A stretch of DNA of 64,000 nt from Tetrahymena thermophila SB210. Its lineage: Eukaryota; Ciliophora; Oligohymenophorea; Hymenostomatida; Tetrahymenidae. The stretch spans positions 496,001 to 560,000 of the forward strand of contig NW_002476387.1 in NCBI RefSeq assembly GCF_000189635.1. The letters run 5' to 3'. A program made the position numbers and the translations under genes. Each line of letters starts with the position of its first letter. Position 1 is the stretch's first letter. The notes under the pieces are model-generated. The model made no database searches, was not told the DNA's origin, and saw nothing but the letters and a program-made list of their open reading frames with translations. Shown in pieces: positions 24,647 to 39,954 of the stretch.

Positions 24647-27600
24647 ATGAATTTTTAAACACATAATATTTTTTTCATAACTCTAATATGGGCAATTTTT
24701 AGGATAATACAAGTCTAGTCGAGTAATTATTTTAAATTTTAGGCTAGCTTTAAGTTATTTGTTAAATATTTTTATTAGAAAACTTGCTATTTGTTAGAGA
24801 ATTTTTAAATAGCGGTGATACAGTGACAGGTTGGACATATAACAATAAAGTTTAATGTCAAGGTTAACTTATTGAAGCAAACAAGTTAGTATATATGCTT
24901 AATAGTGGATAAAAACAGTCCTCAAAAACATACACTAATCTTCCAAATCACTATAGATATGAAGTTAGAATCGATTTTTTAGTAGTTGACAACCCTAGTG
25001 GCCCTGTTTCCTTTTTTGTTGATTCATAAAATTTAGCAACTTATTAATTTAATTCACATGGAAAAGATATGTCTATTTGCGGTGATCCATTAGTCAAAGA
25101 TAAATTTGAAAGAGGTTATTTATCAAATATTTATTTAATTTGAAAATTTTTTGTGTTATTTGTTTAGTAAATGACGAAAATAATTTTTTTTTTTCTTCCT
25201 TAGTATAATATAAAAAACCCCACACTTCTTCTACTTTAACAATGACTATTTAACATGATCTCGGTTGGAACAGTATGCTTGGGATAACAGATTTATAAAT
25301 ATTCTTAGATACTTGTCACCCTTTTTGCAAATCTTGTAATGGACCTGATTCAAATAATTGTACAGGCTGTGGTCCTGGATAAACATTATCTGCAGGAACT
25401 TGCACATGCCCTAACCCATAACTAATGTAAAATGGAAGTTGTGTATCAAGCTGTGCTGCACCTTAAATGGCTAGTGGAAGCATATGTATAGATGATCCCT
25501 GTTAAATAAATTGTACTACTTGTAGTTCGAGTGGGCCAAGATTATGTACAAAATGTTCAGGAAGCTATAGATTATTTAATGGAAATTGCATTGTTTAGTG
25601 TCCCTCATATACAAGCAATATAAATGGGGTATGCATTGATATGATTACATAATACTGGAGTAAATTATTTATTTTATTACTTAAATTTAGTATAAAATAT
25701 TATTTTTATTTAAAGATGGATACTACTTATTCAAAGGATTCTTTGAAGATGATTTTTCATCAATTTCATTTGAAAATTATGGTTTTTAAGGCAATTATTT
25801 TGATCCCTATGGAGATATACCTAACTCTGATATGGCTACATACTCTGATTGCTATGGAGTAAGACTATACTCAGGTTTTGGTATTTATGGTTAATTTGTT
25901 TAAATATCGAATTAGTGGAATATCCCATGGAAACATAGTTCAGTTTTAGTTAAAATGAAATATGTTTAAGTAGAGAATTACGAAACAAATTACGATACTA
26001 ATTAATTAGAGAGACTAAGTATAAATTTAAATGGCTAAGAGTAAGCTTTTCTTCTCAGTGGTGGTACTGATTTAGGTTGTGGTAGGTTAGATTAAGGTGA
26101 AACTTTGGGATGGCTAACGGCTAATACAACTAAAACTGTTTAAGATGGATAGTTGACTATTACAATTACAAATAATTTTTATAACCCTACTTGGTATGAA
26201 GGAATTGCGTTTAGAGAACTTGTGATTATAGTATCAAAAGTAATTAATTAATTAATCTATATTAAATTAAAAATAAATTTTTAAAATTCTTACTGCCTAA
26301 TTCTAATTTTAGGTGATTCTTTAAATTGAAAAATTGTTTATTTCATTTATACAAATGAAAAAATTTACCTATTTGAATTTATTTTTTATGATCATTTATC
26401 TTGATATTATCATAATTTATATAAATTTAATTGATCCATTTTTTAAATTCTTTTGATATTCTTTTTCAGAATATTATTCATTCTCAAATTAAATTATTTT
26501 TGATTTTGATTTCAAAATTCATTAATTTTAAATTTTGAAAAATTAAAAAATATTTATCCCATTTAAAGTGGTTTGAGTTTTTAAACTTAATTTTAAGTTT
26601 TAAAACTAGCAACTTTTTCAAAATTTAATAACTTAGCTCTATTATTCATTATTTAAAAATTTTATTAATATTTTTTCTATTAATTTTCTTTAAAAACACA
26701 TTCTAATCAATAATTATAAACTTAAGTATACTTTAAAATATAATATTATAAATATATTAATGATAAAAAAATTTATTTCAATATCAATAAAATATTTATT
26801 TAAAAAATAAATTTAGTGTGTAGATAATTGCACTTAATGTACTGATTACGACGGTTGTGTTTAATGCGATCCTAATTATTACCTGTACAGAGCATAGTGC
26901 TATTTAAATAAGTGCCCTGATGGTTCCTATTAAGATAAAACAAAATTACCTTTACTTGTTTGTACTGATTGTGATAATACATGTTTGACATGCAGTGATG
27001 CAGGACCTCAGAAATGTGTTACTTGTTCAACTCCTCCACGTTTATTTAAATAAAATCAATGTGTAGTAAATTGTGGGGACTAATTTTATCCAGGGACAAC
27101 CACATGTCTTCCATGTGATCAAACTTGTTTTGATTGCTCTGGACCTAATAGTAATTAGTGCACTAGTTGTTCAACAGGTAGATTTTATTTGGTTTCTATA
27201 CATCAATGTCTTTTGAATTGTCCTCCTGGATTTTATAATGATGCCTCTAAAAATGTTTGTACTCCTTGTAATCCTTAATGCTACACTTGCTCAGGCCCAA
27301 GTGCTACTGAATGTCTCACTTGTGAACCTCCTAAAATGTTTTTAACTGGTCATTCTTGTGGCCCAGGATGTGCAGTAACTTAATTTATTTTGTATTTACA
27401 ACTAATATTTTTTAATTTACTTAGGCAGGATATTTTGGAAATACTGCAAATTAAGTTTGCACACCTTGTTAATCACCATGTTAAACATGTGTAAGTACTG
27501 CAACAAACTGTGTAACCTGTGTTACAAATTACTATCTTCAAAACGGTAATTAATGTTTGACTACCTGTAATAACAGATTCTTCCCTAACTCAATAACAAA

Positions 27601-30600
27601 TACATGTGATCCATGCAATATACTCTGTGTTAATTGTAATGGACCAAACTCAAATTAATGCACATCATGTGACGCAAATACTGGATTTTTGTAAAATTCA
27701 ACATGTGTTAGCTAATGTGCTATTGGTACTTATGGAGATACAAATACTTATACTTGCAAGCAATGTGATACATCTTGTTATGCTTGCTAAGCTCCTGGTG
27801 ATAGTACAAGCTGCACAAAGTGCTTTGCACCTAATTTTTTAAATAATCTTGGTTAGTGTAAGCCTACTTGCCCTAATTAATTTTATGGTGATAAATCTAA
27901 TTTGGTATGTAAGCCTTGCCATCCAACTTGTCTATAATGTACTGATGGTAACAGTACTTCTTGCACTAAATGTGCTGTTGGAAGATATTTAAGTAGTGGG
28001 TAGTGCCTATTAAAATGTCCTGATGGAACTTATCCAGATGATGTAAATTAAATTTGTAATAATTGTTATTACACTTGTGCCCAGTGCACTGATAGTGTAT
28101 CAACAGCATGTGTGACATGCTAAAATGGTAAATTAAAATTGAAATTAAATTTTGCAAATTAAAAATAAATTTTTTAAATAGGTAGGTTTTTTTATGGTGG
28201 TTCTTGCTTTTTGAAGTGTCCAGATGGATTTTATAATGAAATTACAAGTTTAAGCTGTAAAAAATGTGATGCATCATGTAAAACATGTGCCGGTCCAGGA
28301 AACAACATGTGTTTATCTTGTGGAACTGGAAAATATTTAAACAACAATTTATGTGTACCAACATGTCTTGATGGATACTATATGGATAATAACTCAAATT
28401 AATGCGAAGTTTGTTAAGCAACATGTAAAACATGTTATGGACCTATGCCAGATAACTGTAAAACTTGTGCAGGAAATAGGTAAATATTAAAAGATTTGAG
28501 GCAGTTTAATGATTTATTTGTTTGCTTTTTGAAATATTTTTACTTTAAGCTTTATTAATGTTAATTAAAATTTTGATTAACCTAATAAAGTTTGATTATA
28601 AAGTTTTTAAAACTTTTAATAAATAATTAATGAATGATTGAAAATTTTATTCCATTTAATAACTCATTGATACTTAAAAAATTAAATTAAAATAGATTTT
28701 TAGACCCCATAAATTTAACATGTGTATCTTATTGTCCTTCATCTTTTTTTGCAGACTTAGCAAATCATAAATGTATTTAGTGTGACCAAACTTGCCTTAA
28801 TTGCAGTGGGACATAACCTAATTAGTGTACAGAATGTCCTAATGGCACATATTTATTAGATGGATAGTGTATAGCTGTATGTAAGGCTGGTTATTTCCCT
28901 GTAACTTAACCTAATATATGCAGTCCTTGTCACAGATCTTGTGGTACATGTACAGGTGCACTAGAAAATTAATGTTTTTCATGTAATAGTGGTAGATATC
29001 AGCTTGGTTACGTTTGTCTTGAGCAATGCCCTGATAATTATTATGGTGATACTACTTCTAATTTATGTAAGTAGTGTGATTCTAGCTGCTTTCTTTGTGA
29101 TGGGGGGACAAGTAGTAGCTGCACAAAATGTGTTATTGGTATGTATTTATATAATGGTACTTGTGTTAAAATTTGTCCTACGGGTTATTTTGGATCAGAT
29201 TTAAAAGGAAAATGCATGTAATGCTATTCAACTTGTGCTACATGCGATAAGACAAACCCTAACGTCTGTTTTTCTTGCATCAATAATTACTATTTATATC
29301 AAGGTAAATGCCTTTCGTAGTGTCCTACAGGAACATTTGAAAGCACAGCAGTTTCATAGACATAAGATCCTTCATCTTCTTAACAAGTTATAAATATTTG
29401 TAAAAATTGTTATTATGGATGCAAACTTTGCAATGGTAATTCATTTTCATAATTTTCTTTTAATAATTTTCTAAATTTTTAACTGATATTATTGTAGGAG
29501 AAACTGATAAGAGTTGTTTAGCTTGGGATACAGTTGAAGTTTATTATTAAGAATCTAAAATAATTTATTGGATTTTTGTAGGATAAAGCATTTATTCAAC
29601 ATTTGCTTTCTTTTTTGGGTTCTATAGAGACTATAAGTGTAAGTAATTAGAAGATATATTAGCAGAAGCAACTGATGATAAAGAAGATGCTAAGCCATTA
29701 AATGAAACTCAATCTCATGAAATGAAGAATAATAGTGATAATCATACTAATACAATTTTTTCAAACAATTCCCATATGCCTTTGAAAAACAACTTCTAAA
29801 GATAGTAAACTAGAAGAAAAAGACCTAATACTATAGTTTTGTAAGAATTAATACCATAAGATAACAATTCGCCTTAAATTACTCTTCAAAGTACTCCCTA
29901 TAAATAAGATGATAATAAGCACACTCAATCAGATGATAAAACTTCTATCCATACACTATAAATTTAAAATTCTCCTCGTTCTATGAAAGATTCTAAATTA
30001 TTAAAAAGTAATACTTTAGGGACTAATTAATTTGTTAGCTTCTATTAAAGTAACACTAATATATCTTCTATCAAAAAATTGAAAAAATAATCTACCATTG
30101 GAGGTACCATTCAAACTGGAATGGTGATTCCTTAAACTAATAAAGAAAAAAAGGGTTTTGATTTTAGTGGCAATAAAAATCTATTCTTTTTCTATTTGGT
30201 AAATTATTTTAATTTTCTAATTATTTTCTAATTTTATTTTTTTAAATATAGAATTTCTTTTAGATATTCAATATATTAATCAGATATGATAAATATCTGA
30301 TAAGACCTTTAAGAGCATTAATTTACTATGCTAAAACAATGCTCATCCTTTGGTTTACATCAAGACTATTACCAGTAATAAAAAGATAAAATAAAATTTA
30401 TAAAAATAATTAAAATTACTTTTTAAAAAATAAATAGAATGAATTTTATGTTACTTTTAGTTTAGTGACTCTGCTCTAGATAGTTTCATGTATATTATTA
30501 AATACATCTAGATTTGTTTCTAAAAATTTACCAAGAGCAGCTGCAATAGTTTTTACATTAGTGGTGATTTTAATATTGTATAAGCTATTTTGGTTTTTCC

Positions 30601-30887
30601 TTCCAGAATTATCAATAATTAACTACTCACAAGATAGACATTGGTCATTCCTTTACTTATTTGCTGTTTGCTTTGATATTGGGCTATTTTAATTGATATT
30701 TAATGGAATTTAGTATTTTTATACTAGAGATATTATCTAAAGGCCTCCAGTTACTTGGTCTAAATCTAAAAAAGCTGCTTCAAAAATATTTTATAATGAT
30801 TCTATTGCTTCATGGTTAAAGTAATTTGTTTGATAATATTTTAAAAGTAGTTTTAATTGAAAATTTTATAAATAAAGGGAAAAATGA
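24647..30887 (+). CDS. large furin-like cysteine-rich surface protein, paralogue 1
   Basis: Probable cell-surface or secretory-pathway membrane protein of about 1,600 residues. Exon 1 encodes a signal peptide (MNFQTHNIFFITLIWAIFRI). A first beta-rich domain follows (REFLNSGDTVTGW, NLPNHYRYEVRIDFLVVD), then a short Cys block (CHPFCKSCNGPDSNNCTGC), a second beta-rich domain (DGYYLFKGFFEDDFSSISFE to TWYEGIAFRELVIIVSK), and a long array of furin/GF-receptor-like Cys repeats of the type C-x2-C-x-TC-x-GP-x5-C-x2-C. After the array a hydrophobic segment (IIYWIFVGQSIYSTFAFFF) is followed by a polar S/N/Q-rich loop of about 200 residues and three to four more membrane helices (YYAKTMLILWFTSRLLP, SLVTLLQIVSCILL, AIVFTLVVILILYKLFWFFL, LYLFAVCFDIGLFQLIF). 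The last intron joins ...SWLK to EK-TGA. Introns include 25115-25203, 25660-25715 and 26240-26816. No enzymatic domain seen; adhesion, sensing or antigen roles are inference. Confidence 0.88.
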
Positions 30888-31912
30888 TGAAGCACCTAAA
30901 TATAATATAAATTTAAAAAATGTAAAATTGATTTTGATAAAAAGATAAAAGAGCTAATAATTTCTATATTTTTCAAAACTAAATTATGTAAACTCAATTA
31001 TTAAAATTTAAATTTGTTAATAGTATTTTTTATAAAACTAAAAATATTTTAAAAATAAATAAATAAAAATAAAATTTATATTTAATTTATTGCTTTTATT
31101 TATAATTTATTTTACAATAACTCTTGCTTTTGGTATTGTAATAAAAATGATAAAAGACTTTTGTAGATTTTTAATAAGATATAAGCAGTTTAAATTTTAA
31201 GAAAGATAATATACTCTAATTTCTAAAATAAACACCAACTTATATTAAGACTAATTTTAGTAGAGAGTACTTTTATAATAAATCATTTTTTTATTTTTTT
31301 GCTTTTATCAAAAATTAAATAAAATTATTTAAGGTATTTTGAGGAAAGCTAAGTAAATAAATACATTAAGTTTTAAAATAGGATTAAATGGAATTTTAAT
31401 TGATAAGAAAAGAAGAATAATTTGATAATTGAAGTGAAATCAAAAAGTATAAGAATTTTGTATAATGTAAATTCTAATGGTATTTCAAAGACTCTTTTGA
31501 AGGTAAATCTTATTTTAAATAAGGGAAATTGTGGTTATTTATTGAGCAAATCTAAATGATGTAATAAATTTCGAAATATTAAGAGACTTTATAAAAATTT
31601 AATATATTATACTTAACGCTTTTTAAAAAACTTAATATATAATGAATATATGGCTGCAATCAAAACTTTTAAAAAGTATTGATATCTCAATTTCAAACTT
31701 CTAAATTAAATTACTAGTTATAAATAATAATTGATTTTATAATATAAGAAATATTGTAAAGTATTTATAATAACTAAAAAAAATTAGTGTAGATTACTGA
31801 TTAATAACTTCATAATAATAACAAACAAACAAACAAAGTAGAAAATTTAATAAATCACAAAATAGCGAATATCTAAAAAGGCAATTGAAATAATATCAAG
31901 TAAAGGTTAAAA
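30888..31912. other. spacer between cysteine-rich paralogues 1 and 2
   Basis: About 1 kb of AT-rich DNA between tandem paralogues, with simple AACAAACAAAC-type repeats near 31815. No gene recognised. It should hold the 3' end of copy 1 and promoter of copy 2. Confidence 0.5.
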
Positions 31913-34900
31913 ATGAAATACTTTTTTCATCTAACTCTTATTTGGATCCTGTAATAGTTCATATATGTTTATTCAAGTAATTATTTTAAATTTAAATAAA
32001 ATAATAATAACCTTTTAAATATTATTTTATCAGAAAATCTACTAATTGCTAGAGAATTTTTGAATAGTGGAGATCCTGTAGTTGGCTGGACATATACAAA
32101 TAAAGAACAATGCCAAGGATAACTTATAGAAGCAAATAAAATGGTATATATGCTAAGTAGTAGTTAGAAATCTTCGTCAAAGACATACACTAATCTTCCA
32201 AATCATTATAGATTTGAAATTAGAATTGATTTTTTAGTAGTTGATAGTCCTTATGGACCTGTATCTTTCTAAGTTGATGGACAAACCTTAGCGTCATATA
32301 ATTTTTATTCTCCTGGGTCAGCTTTGACTATTTGTGGAAATTAATCAACCAAAGATACATATGAAAGAGGTTATACATTAATAAATTTTTTATTTGCTTG
32401 CCATATTTTAACATACGTATTTATTAATAAGATAGTAGGTGATATTAATAATTAAGCAAGCTTAATTTAGATAGAAATTAAACAAATTTGATTTATAAAA
32501 ATTTTTAAATTTCTATTTATTAAATATTGGATAAGTAAATTAACTTTTCTTTTTTATTTAGTTTAATATAAAAGACTTCATTCTTCTTCCTCCTTAACAG
32601 TTACTATAAATCATAACCTCGGTTCTGGTAGTAAGCTTGGTATTACAGATTTATAATTATACTTAGATACTTGTCATCCTTTTTGCAAGTCATGTAATGG
32701 ACCAGATTAAAACAATTGCACTGGCTGTGCATCTGGCCAAACATTATCTGCTGGAACTTGCACATGTCCTGGATCATAGCTAATGTAAAATGGAAGTTGC
32801 GTATCAAGTTGTGCTCCACCTTAAATGGCTAGTGGAAATACATGTGTTGACGATCCTTGTTAAATAAATTGCTCTGCTTGTAGCGCAAGTGGACCTAGAT
32901 AATGCACTAAATGCTCAGGTAGCAATAGATTATTTAATGGGAATTGCATCGCTTAGTGCCCTTCATTTACTGACAACATAAATGGTGTATGTATTGATAT
33001 GCTTTAAAATTATTGGAGTAAATAATTATTTTTATTTATTTATTTAATTTTAGTTAAAAATGATATTTTATTTAAAAGATGGATACTATTTGTTCAAAGG
33101 TTTCTTTGAACCAGACTTCTCATCCATTTCATTTGAAAATTATGGATTTACTGCTAACTATTTTGATCCAAGTGGAATTGTACCTGATTCAGAAATGGCA
33201 TTATACACTGATTGTTATGGGATTAGAGTTTATGCAGGATTTGGAATTTATGGAAAGAATGTGTAAATAAGTAACTAATGGCCTATACCATGGAAACATA
33301 GTTCTGTTTTAGTAAAAATGAAATACGTTTAAGTCGAGAATTATGAATTTAATGGAGGTGTACCAGAAAAATTGAGTATTAACTTAAATGATTAAGAGGA
33401 AGCTTTTTTAATAAATGGAGGTACAGATTTAGGTTGTGGTAGATTAGATTAAGGTGAAAGTATGGGATGGTTGACCGCTAATACCACTTAAACTGTATAA
33501 GATGGATTTTTGAAACTAACAATAACCAATAATTTTGGAGACCCTGCTTGGTATGAAGGGTATGCATTTAGAGAGCTAACTATTATAGTAGCAAAGGTAT
33601 TATTTATTATATTAAATACAAGATATAATTTTTCCTGCATTTGAAATATCACCAACATTAATAATATCATGATTTGTGATATTTCAAATAATTAGAATAT
33701 TAATTATAAATTTTTTTTCTTCTAAATCTTAATTATTTTCTTTCTTTATATTTAATTTTAAAATGTTTAAAAAAATTAATCAAAATACAGAAAACTTTTT
33801 TCAAATTTTAAGTGTAAAAAAATTCTTTTAGTAATTTTTTTATCTAAAATTTTGTAATTTTCTCGTTAGGGTAAATCTTTGATTTAATGAAAGTAAAATA
33901 GCCGATTAATAATTTATCATAATAATTTTTCTCTTTATTATTTAAAATATTTATTTTAGCTTTAATTTATCATAACTTCTATTATATTTGAAAAAAATTA
34001 TTCACAATAATTAAACATAAATAAAATATTTTATCAATTTTTATTTTAAACTTATTCTAGTGTGTTGACAACTGTACAAAATGCACTGATTATGATGGCT
34101 GTATTTAATGTGATCCTGGATTTTACTTATACAGAGCTTAATGCTATGCAAATAAATGTCCAGATGGTTCATATTAAGACAAAACCAAATTACCTTTACT
34201 AGTTTGTGCTGATTGTGATAATACATGTTTGACATGTAGTGACTCTGGGCCTCTGAAATGTGTTACTTGTTCAACTCCTCCTCGTTTATTTAAATCAAAT
34301 TAATGTGTTGTAGATTGTGGAAACTAATTTTATCCTGGAACAACTAAGTGTTTACCATGTGATTCCACTTGCTTTAATTGTTCTGGACCTTCAAGTAGTC
34401 AATGCACAAGTTGTTCATCTGGTAGATTTTATTTAGTTTCAACGCATTAGTGCCTTTTGAATTGTCCACCTGGATTTTACAATGATGCCTCTAAGAATGT
34501 TTGCTCTCCTTGTAATGCTTAATGCTATACCTGTCAAGGTCCTAGTGCTAATGAATGCCTTACTTGTGAACCTCCAAAAATGTTTCTTACTGTAAATTCT
34601 TGTGGCCCTGGATGTGCAGTAAATTTATTTTATAAAAATTTTATTTAATAAATATTTGAAATTTATTTTAGGCAGGATATTTTGGAAATACTGCAAATTA
34701 AGTTTGCACTCCCTGCTAGTCACCTTGTTAAACATGTGTAAATACTGCAACAAACTGTGTAACTTGTGTTACAAATTATTATCTTTAAAACGGTAATAAA
34801 TGTTTAACTACCTGTAATAACAGATTCTTCCCTAACTCAGTAACAAATACATGTGATCCATGCAATGTTCTTTGTGTGAATTGCAATGGTCCTAATTCTA

Positions 34901-37900
34901 ATTAATGCACATCTTGTGATGCAAATACTGGATTTTTATAAAATTCAACATGTGTTAGCTAATGTGCTATTGGTACTTATGGTGATACAAATACTTATAC
35001 TTGCAAGCAATGTGATACATCTTGCTATGCTTGCTAAGCTCCTGGTGACAGTACAAGCTGCACAAAATGCTTTGCACCTAATTTTTTAAATAATCTTGGT
35101 TAGTGTAAGCCTACTTGCCCTAATTAGTTTTATGGTGATAAATCTAATTTGGTTTGTAAACCTTGTCACCCAACTTGCCTATAATGCACTGATGGTAACA
35201 GTACATCTTGCACTAAATGTGATGTTGGAAGATATTTAAGCAGTGGGCAGTGTTTGCTAAAGTGCCCTGATGGAACATACCCAGATAATGTAAATTAAAT
35301 TTGTAACAATTGTTATTACACTTGTGCACAATGCACAGATAGCGTATCTACAGCTTGTGTGACGTGTTAAAATGGTAAATTAAAATTGGAGTTACATTTA
35401 GCAATTAATTGATAAATTTATTAAATAGGTAGGTTTTTTTATGGTGGTTCTTGTTTTTTGAAGTGTCCAGATGGATATTATAATGATATAATGAGTTTAA
35501 GCTGCAAAGTTTGTGATTCTACATGTAAAACTTGTGCTGGTCCTGGTAATAATATGTGTTTATCATGCAAATCAGGAAAATATTTAAATAATAATTTTTG
35601 TGTTCCTACTTGTCTTGATGGATACTACATGGATAATAATTCAAATTAATGCGAAATTTGCTATGCAACATGCAAAACTTGTTATGGTCCCCTTCCTGAT
35701 AATTGTTAAACATGTGCAGGAAATAGGTAAATTTTATAGATAATAAGAGAATTTCTTTCACAAATAATTTTTTTAATTAAACTTTGTAAAAATTTACACT
35801 TTTTTTTTCAAACTATTAAATAAACATAATATTAATAACTTCTTTCATATAGATATTTAGATCCTATAAATTTAACATGTGTTTCATATTGTCCTTAATC
35901 TTTTTTTGCAGATTTGACGAATCACAAATGCATTTCTTGTGACCCATCTTGCCTCAATTGCTATGGAACTTTATCTGATTAATGCTCAGAATGCCCTAAT
36001 GGTACATATTTATTAGATGGAAAATGCTATACTGTATGTAAGGCTGGTTATTTCCCTGTAACTCAACCTAATATATGTAGTCCATGCCATAAATCTTGTG
36101 GAACTTGTACAGGTGCTCTTGAAAATTAATGCTTTTCATGCAACAGTGGAAGATACCAACTCGGATATGTATGTCTAGAACAGTGTCCTGATAACTATTA
36201 TGGTGAATCCACTTCTAATTAGTGTAAGTAATGTCACTCAAGTTGCTTCCTTTGCAACGGAGGAACAAATAGTAGCTGCACAAAATGTGTTATTGGTATG
36301 TATTTGTACAATGGAACTTGTGTTAAAATTTGCCCAACTGGTTATTTTGGATCAGACTTAAAAGGAAAGTGCTTGTAATGTGATCCAACTTGTGCTACTT
36401 GTGACAAGACAAATCCTAGCACATGCTTTTCGTGTATAAATAATTTTTACTTGTATTAAAGCAAATGTCTCTAGCAATGCCCAACAGGAACATTTGAAAG
36501 TACAGCAGTTGCATAATCATAAGATCCTTCATCTTCTTAATAAATAATAAACATTTGCAAGAATTGCTACTATGGATGTAAAACTTGCAATGGTATTTAG
36601 TTTTTTAAAATTGATTTTAAGTTACATTTTTTATTTTTAATCTATAAAATTTTAGGAGAACTTGATAAAAGCTGTTTAGTTTGGGACACAGTTGAAGTTT
36701 ATTATTAAGAGTCCAAAATAATTTATTGGATTTTTGTTGGACAAAGCATTTATTCAACTTTTGCTTTCTTTTTTGGATTTTACAGAGATTACAAATGTAA
36801 ATAATAGGAAGATATATTAGAATAAGCATATGAAGATAGAGAAGATGCTTAACCATTTAATGAAATTTCTTCTCCTGATAATAGATAGAGGGATAACTTA
36901 AATATAACAACAAATAATTCTCATATTCCAATGAAAAATAACTTCTAAAGAACATAAAGAAGAAAAAGACCTAACACAATAATATTGCAAGAACTAAACC
37001 CTTAAGAAAATAATTCACCTTAAATTACGTAGCAAAATACTCCATATAATAATGACGAAAACAAACATACTTTATATGATGATAAATCTTCAATTCATAC
37101 AATATAACTTTAAAGCTAATCTTTTAGTAAAAATGACTCTAAATTAGTGAAAAATGGTACTTTAGGAACTAATTAGTTTGTTAGTTTTTACCAGAGTAAT
37201 ACAAATATACCTTCAATCAGAAAATTGTAGAGATAACCTACCATAGGAGGAACTGTTAAAACTGCAATGATTATCCCTTAAAATAAAAAGGAAAAAGAAG
37301 GTTTTGAAATAAGTGGCAATAAAAATTTGTTCTTTTTCTATTTAGTAAATAAAATTTAATTGTTTAAAATAATTTAATTTAATAATGTTTCATAAAATAA
37401 AGAATTTCTTTTAGATACTCAATATTCTAATCAGATATGATAAATATTTGATCAGACCTCTTAGAGCATTAATTTTCTATGCAAAAACAATGCTTATACT
37501 TTGGTTTACATCAAGACTAATGCCAGTAAAAACAAAAAAATATTTCATATTCAGTTAATTAATAATTTTTATAATTTAAATAGAATCAGCTTTATGTAGT
37601 TTTTAGTTTAGTTACTCTTCTTTAGATAATTTAATGTATATTATCTAGCTTTTCCAGATTTATTTCTAAAAACTTGCCTAGAGCAGCAGCAATACTTTTT
37701 ACTTTGGTTGTCATTGTAATTATGTATAAGTTATTTTGGTTTTTCCTTCCTGAGCTATCAATAATTAACTACTCACAGGATAGAAATTGGTCTTTCCTTT
37801 ACTTATATGCAATTAGTTTTGATTTAGGGTTATTTTAACTAATATTTAATGGAATTTAATATTTCTATACAAGGGATATAATTAAAAGACCTCCAATTAC

Positions 37901-38035
37901 TTGGTCAAAATCCAAAAAGGCTGCATCAAAAATATTTTACAATGACTCAGTAGCTCAATGGTTGAAGTAATTATTATGTTTTTTTAATTTAAAATTCATT
38001 CTAAAAATATTTATAATTAAAAAAGGGAAAAATGA
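31913..38035 (+). CDS. large furin-like cysteine-rich surface protein, paralogue 2
   Basis: Same architecture and exon order as the gene at 24647. ATG 31913 starts a signal peptide (MKYFFHLTLIWILQQFIYVY) that ends at an intron in the same place. The two beta-rich domains, the Cys-repeat array and the multi-pass C-terminus are all present (IIYWIFVGQSIYSTFAFFF, then a polar loop, then TMLILWFTSRLMP and the final helices). The final intron again joins ...WLK to EK-TGA (38033-38035). Introns at matching positions differ in length: 32370-32561 is 192 bp and 33597-34060 is 464 bp. I found no in-frame TGA in the exons I followed, so it looks functional. The protein is about 1,600 residues. Confidence 0.87.
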
Positions 38036-39954
38036 AAGAAAAAAGATGACAATGATTTGAGATAAATTTTATAATTATTCTTAATAGATACTCATATAAA
38101 TTAGTTTTTCTTTGCTTGTATTAAAAATAACATTATATTTAATCGTAAAAATATTTTAAAATCTTTATTTTAATTTGTTAAAAATATTATTAAATAATTA
38201 AAAATTTAATTAAATTTTTATGTATCTTGATTAATTTGTTATTCTTCATAATAATTTAAATTGTAAAATATATGATAAATTTTACTTTATGATTAATTTT
38301 GAAATAATATGAAATAAATTATTTAGTGTTATTAAAAATTTAAATATTGAACTTCCTATATTTTATGTGGAAATGTAAGAAATATTATAAAAAAATTCAT
38401 TTTTTTAAAACGGTAGAGTATAATTTTCACTCTTTATTTTGTTTAGTTTAATATTTTATATATTATTTAGCGCTCTAGTAATTTATCAGGTTTAATTTAA
38501 ATTAGTGAATAAATAAATGTAGATTGAGTTTTCGTCTTTTTAATTAATTTTTATTTCTATATTTTTTTATATTGTGTTTTGTTATTTATCAGATTTATTT
38601 AATTAATTAGAAATATATTTCCTTTTACTTATATAGATAAATCAACTTTGAGCTAAATAAAATTATTATAAGATATTAAATATTTCAATAGTAGAAAAAT
38701 ATAAACTTAGTTTGAATATTCACTAATCAATAAATAAATTATAAATATATAGACACTAATTCTTTTTAAAGTTTATTTTATATTTTAGAAACAATTAAAA
38801 AAAATATATTTAATTCTCCATATAAATTGATTGATTTCATTAACCAATAAAATTTAGTATTGTTAAATAAAATTTGCTTTTCCCTCTCAAATTTTATTAG
38901 TTTCTCAAAATTAAATTTCAAAATGTAAGTAAAAATTTTTTTAGCTATCTTGAATGCAAGAATTTTGAATTTGGTATTCATTTTCTATTGATTCGAGTAT
39001 TTACATATAAAAATTGAAATTATTTTGTTTTTATAAACTGTTTCAAGCAGGATTTAGCAATAATTTTTAATTATTTTATTTGTATTTACATCATTTTTAT
39101 TTTTAGCTCCTTATTTTTTATCAGTTTTAATTTAAATTTGAAAAAGATATTTTCTTTTATTGATATTATAAATTATATAAATACAGAACTAAAAAATTTA
39201 TTAAATTCTTCATATATATAGATAGATTGGATTCTAGCACAGTGTGACTGTGTAATGATTAAAATTTTATTCCAAAAATATTTTTAAAGATTTAAGTATT
39301 TAATTATTTGAATTTTTTAGATCAATACTAATTTTTGGTACCTATTATATTTACAAGTATAGAATTTGATTTACTACCAAAATTAAATAATAAATATTAC
39401 AATTATCTAACCATTTTATTTTATCTTTTTCATGAAAGCAAATTTTTAATTGATATTTTATCAATAGAATTTATTAGCTCTTTTCATCCTAATAAACTTT
39501 AGTTAAAATTAAATAAATTTCTTATTATATTTATAATTAATTAAATTTGCATAAATAAATAAATATTCAATTTTCTTGAAAAAAAAAAGATAAATGATAC
39601 AATTTAAATAATATTTCGACAATTTAGAAAATGTGATAATTTATTTTATTACGAATATTATATCATTTTTATTATTTAAAAAAGTTAATAAACTCTTCTC
39701 TTTAATCTCATACAGCTCTCCATATTAATCTTCGGTAAATTAATCTTTTTTTGTTTACCATTATTTATCTAATTTTTTAAAATATTGTTTTATAAATAAA
39801 TGTTTTCATCTATCCTCAATTTTACTTAGAATAATTTACATTTTAATTATTTTAACTATTTTTTAATTTCAACTTTTGGTTATTTCTTATAACTTCATAT
39901 TTTTTCTTTTTTTATATCTTACTCTCTAATTATATTTTCTTTAATTTTTAAAAG
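38036..39954. other. 1.9 kb AT-rich spacer before the LRR modules
   Basis: AT-rich DNA with weakly repeated words such as TTATCAGGTTTAATTTAAATT (38485) and TTTATCAGTTTTAATTTAAATTTG (39117). Near 39680-39730 a segment with TTTAATCTC and ATTAATCTTCG|GTAAAT resembles the end of an LRR exon plus donor and could be a decayed extra module. The 5' end of the LRR gene should lie here, but I could not find a convincing first exon. Confidence 0.4.

Noticed and set aside
27606-27842. Plus-strand open frame with VMLAKLLVIVQ, repeated at 34886 and 52101
   Set aside because: It is an alternative frame of the cysteine-rich exon. The true frame has regular Cys spacing; the shadow recurs because the DNA is duplicated.
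38778-38981. Minus-strand 67-codon open frame
   Set aside because: Composition is only F/K/I/L/N as expected for random AT-rich DNA; no start context, splice partner or family.
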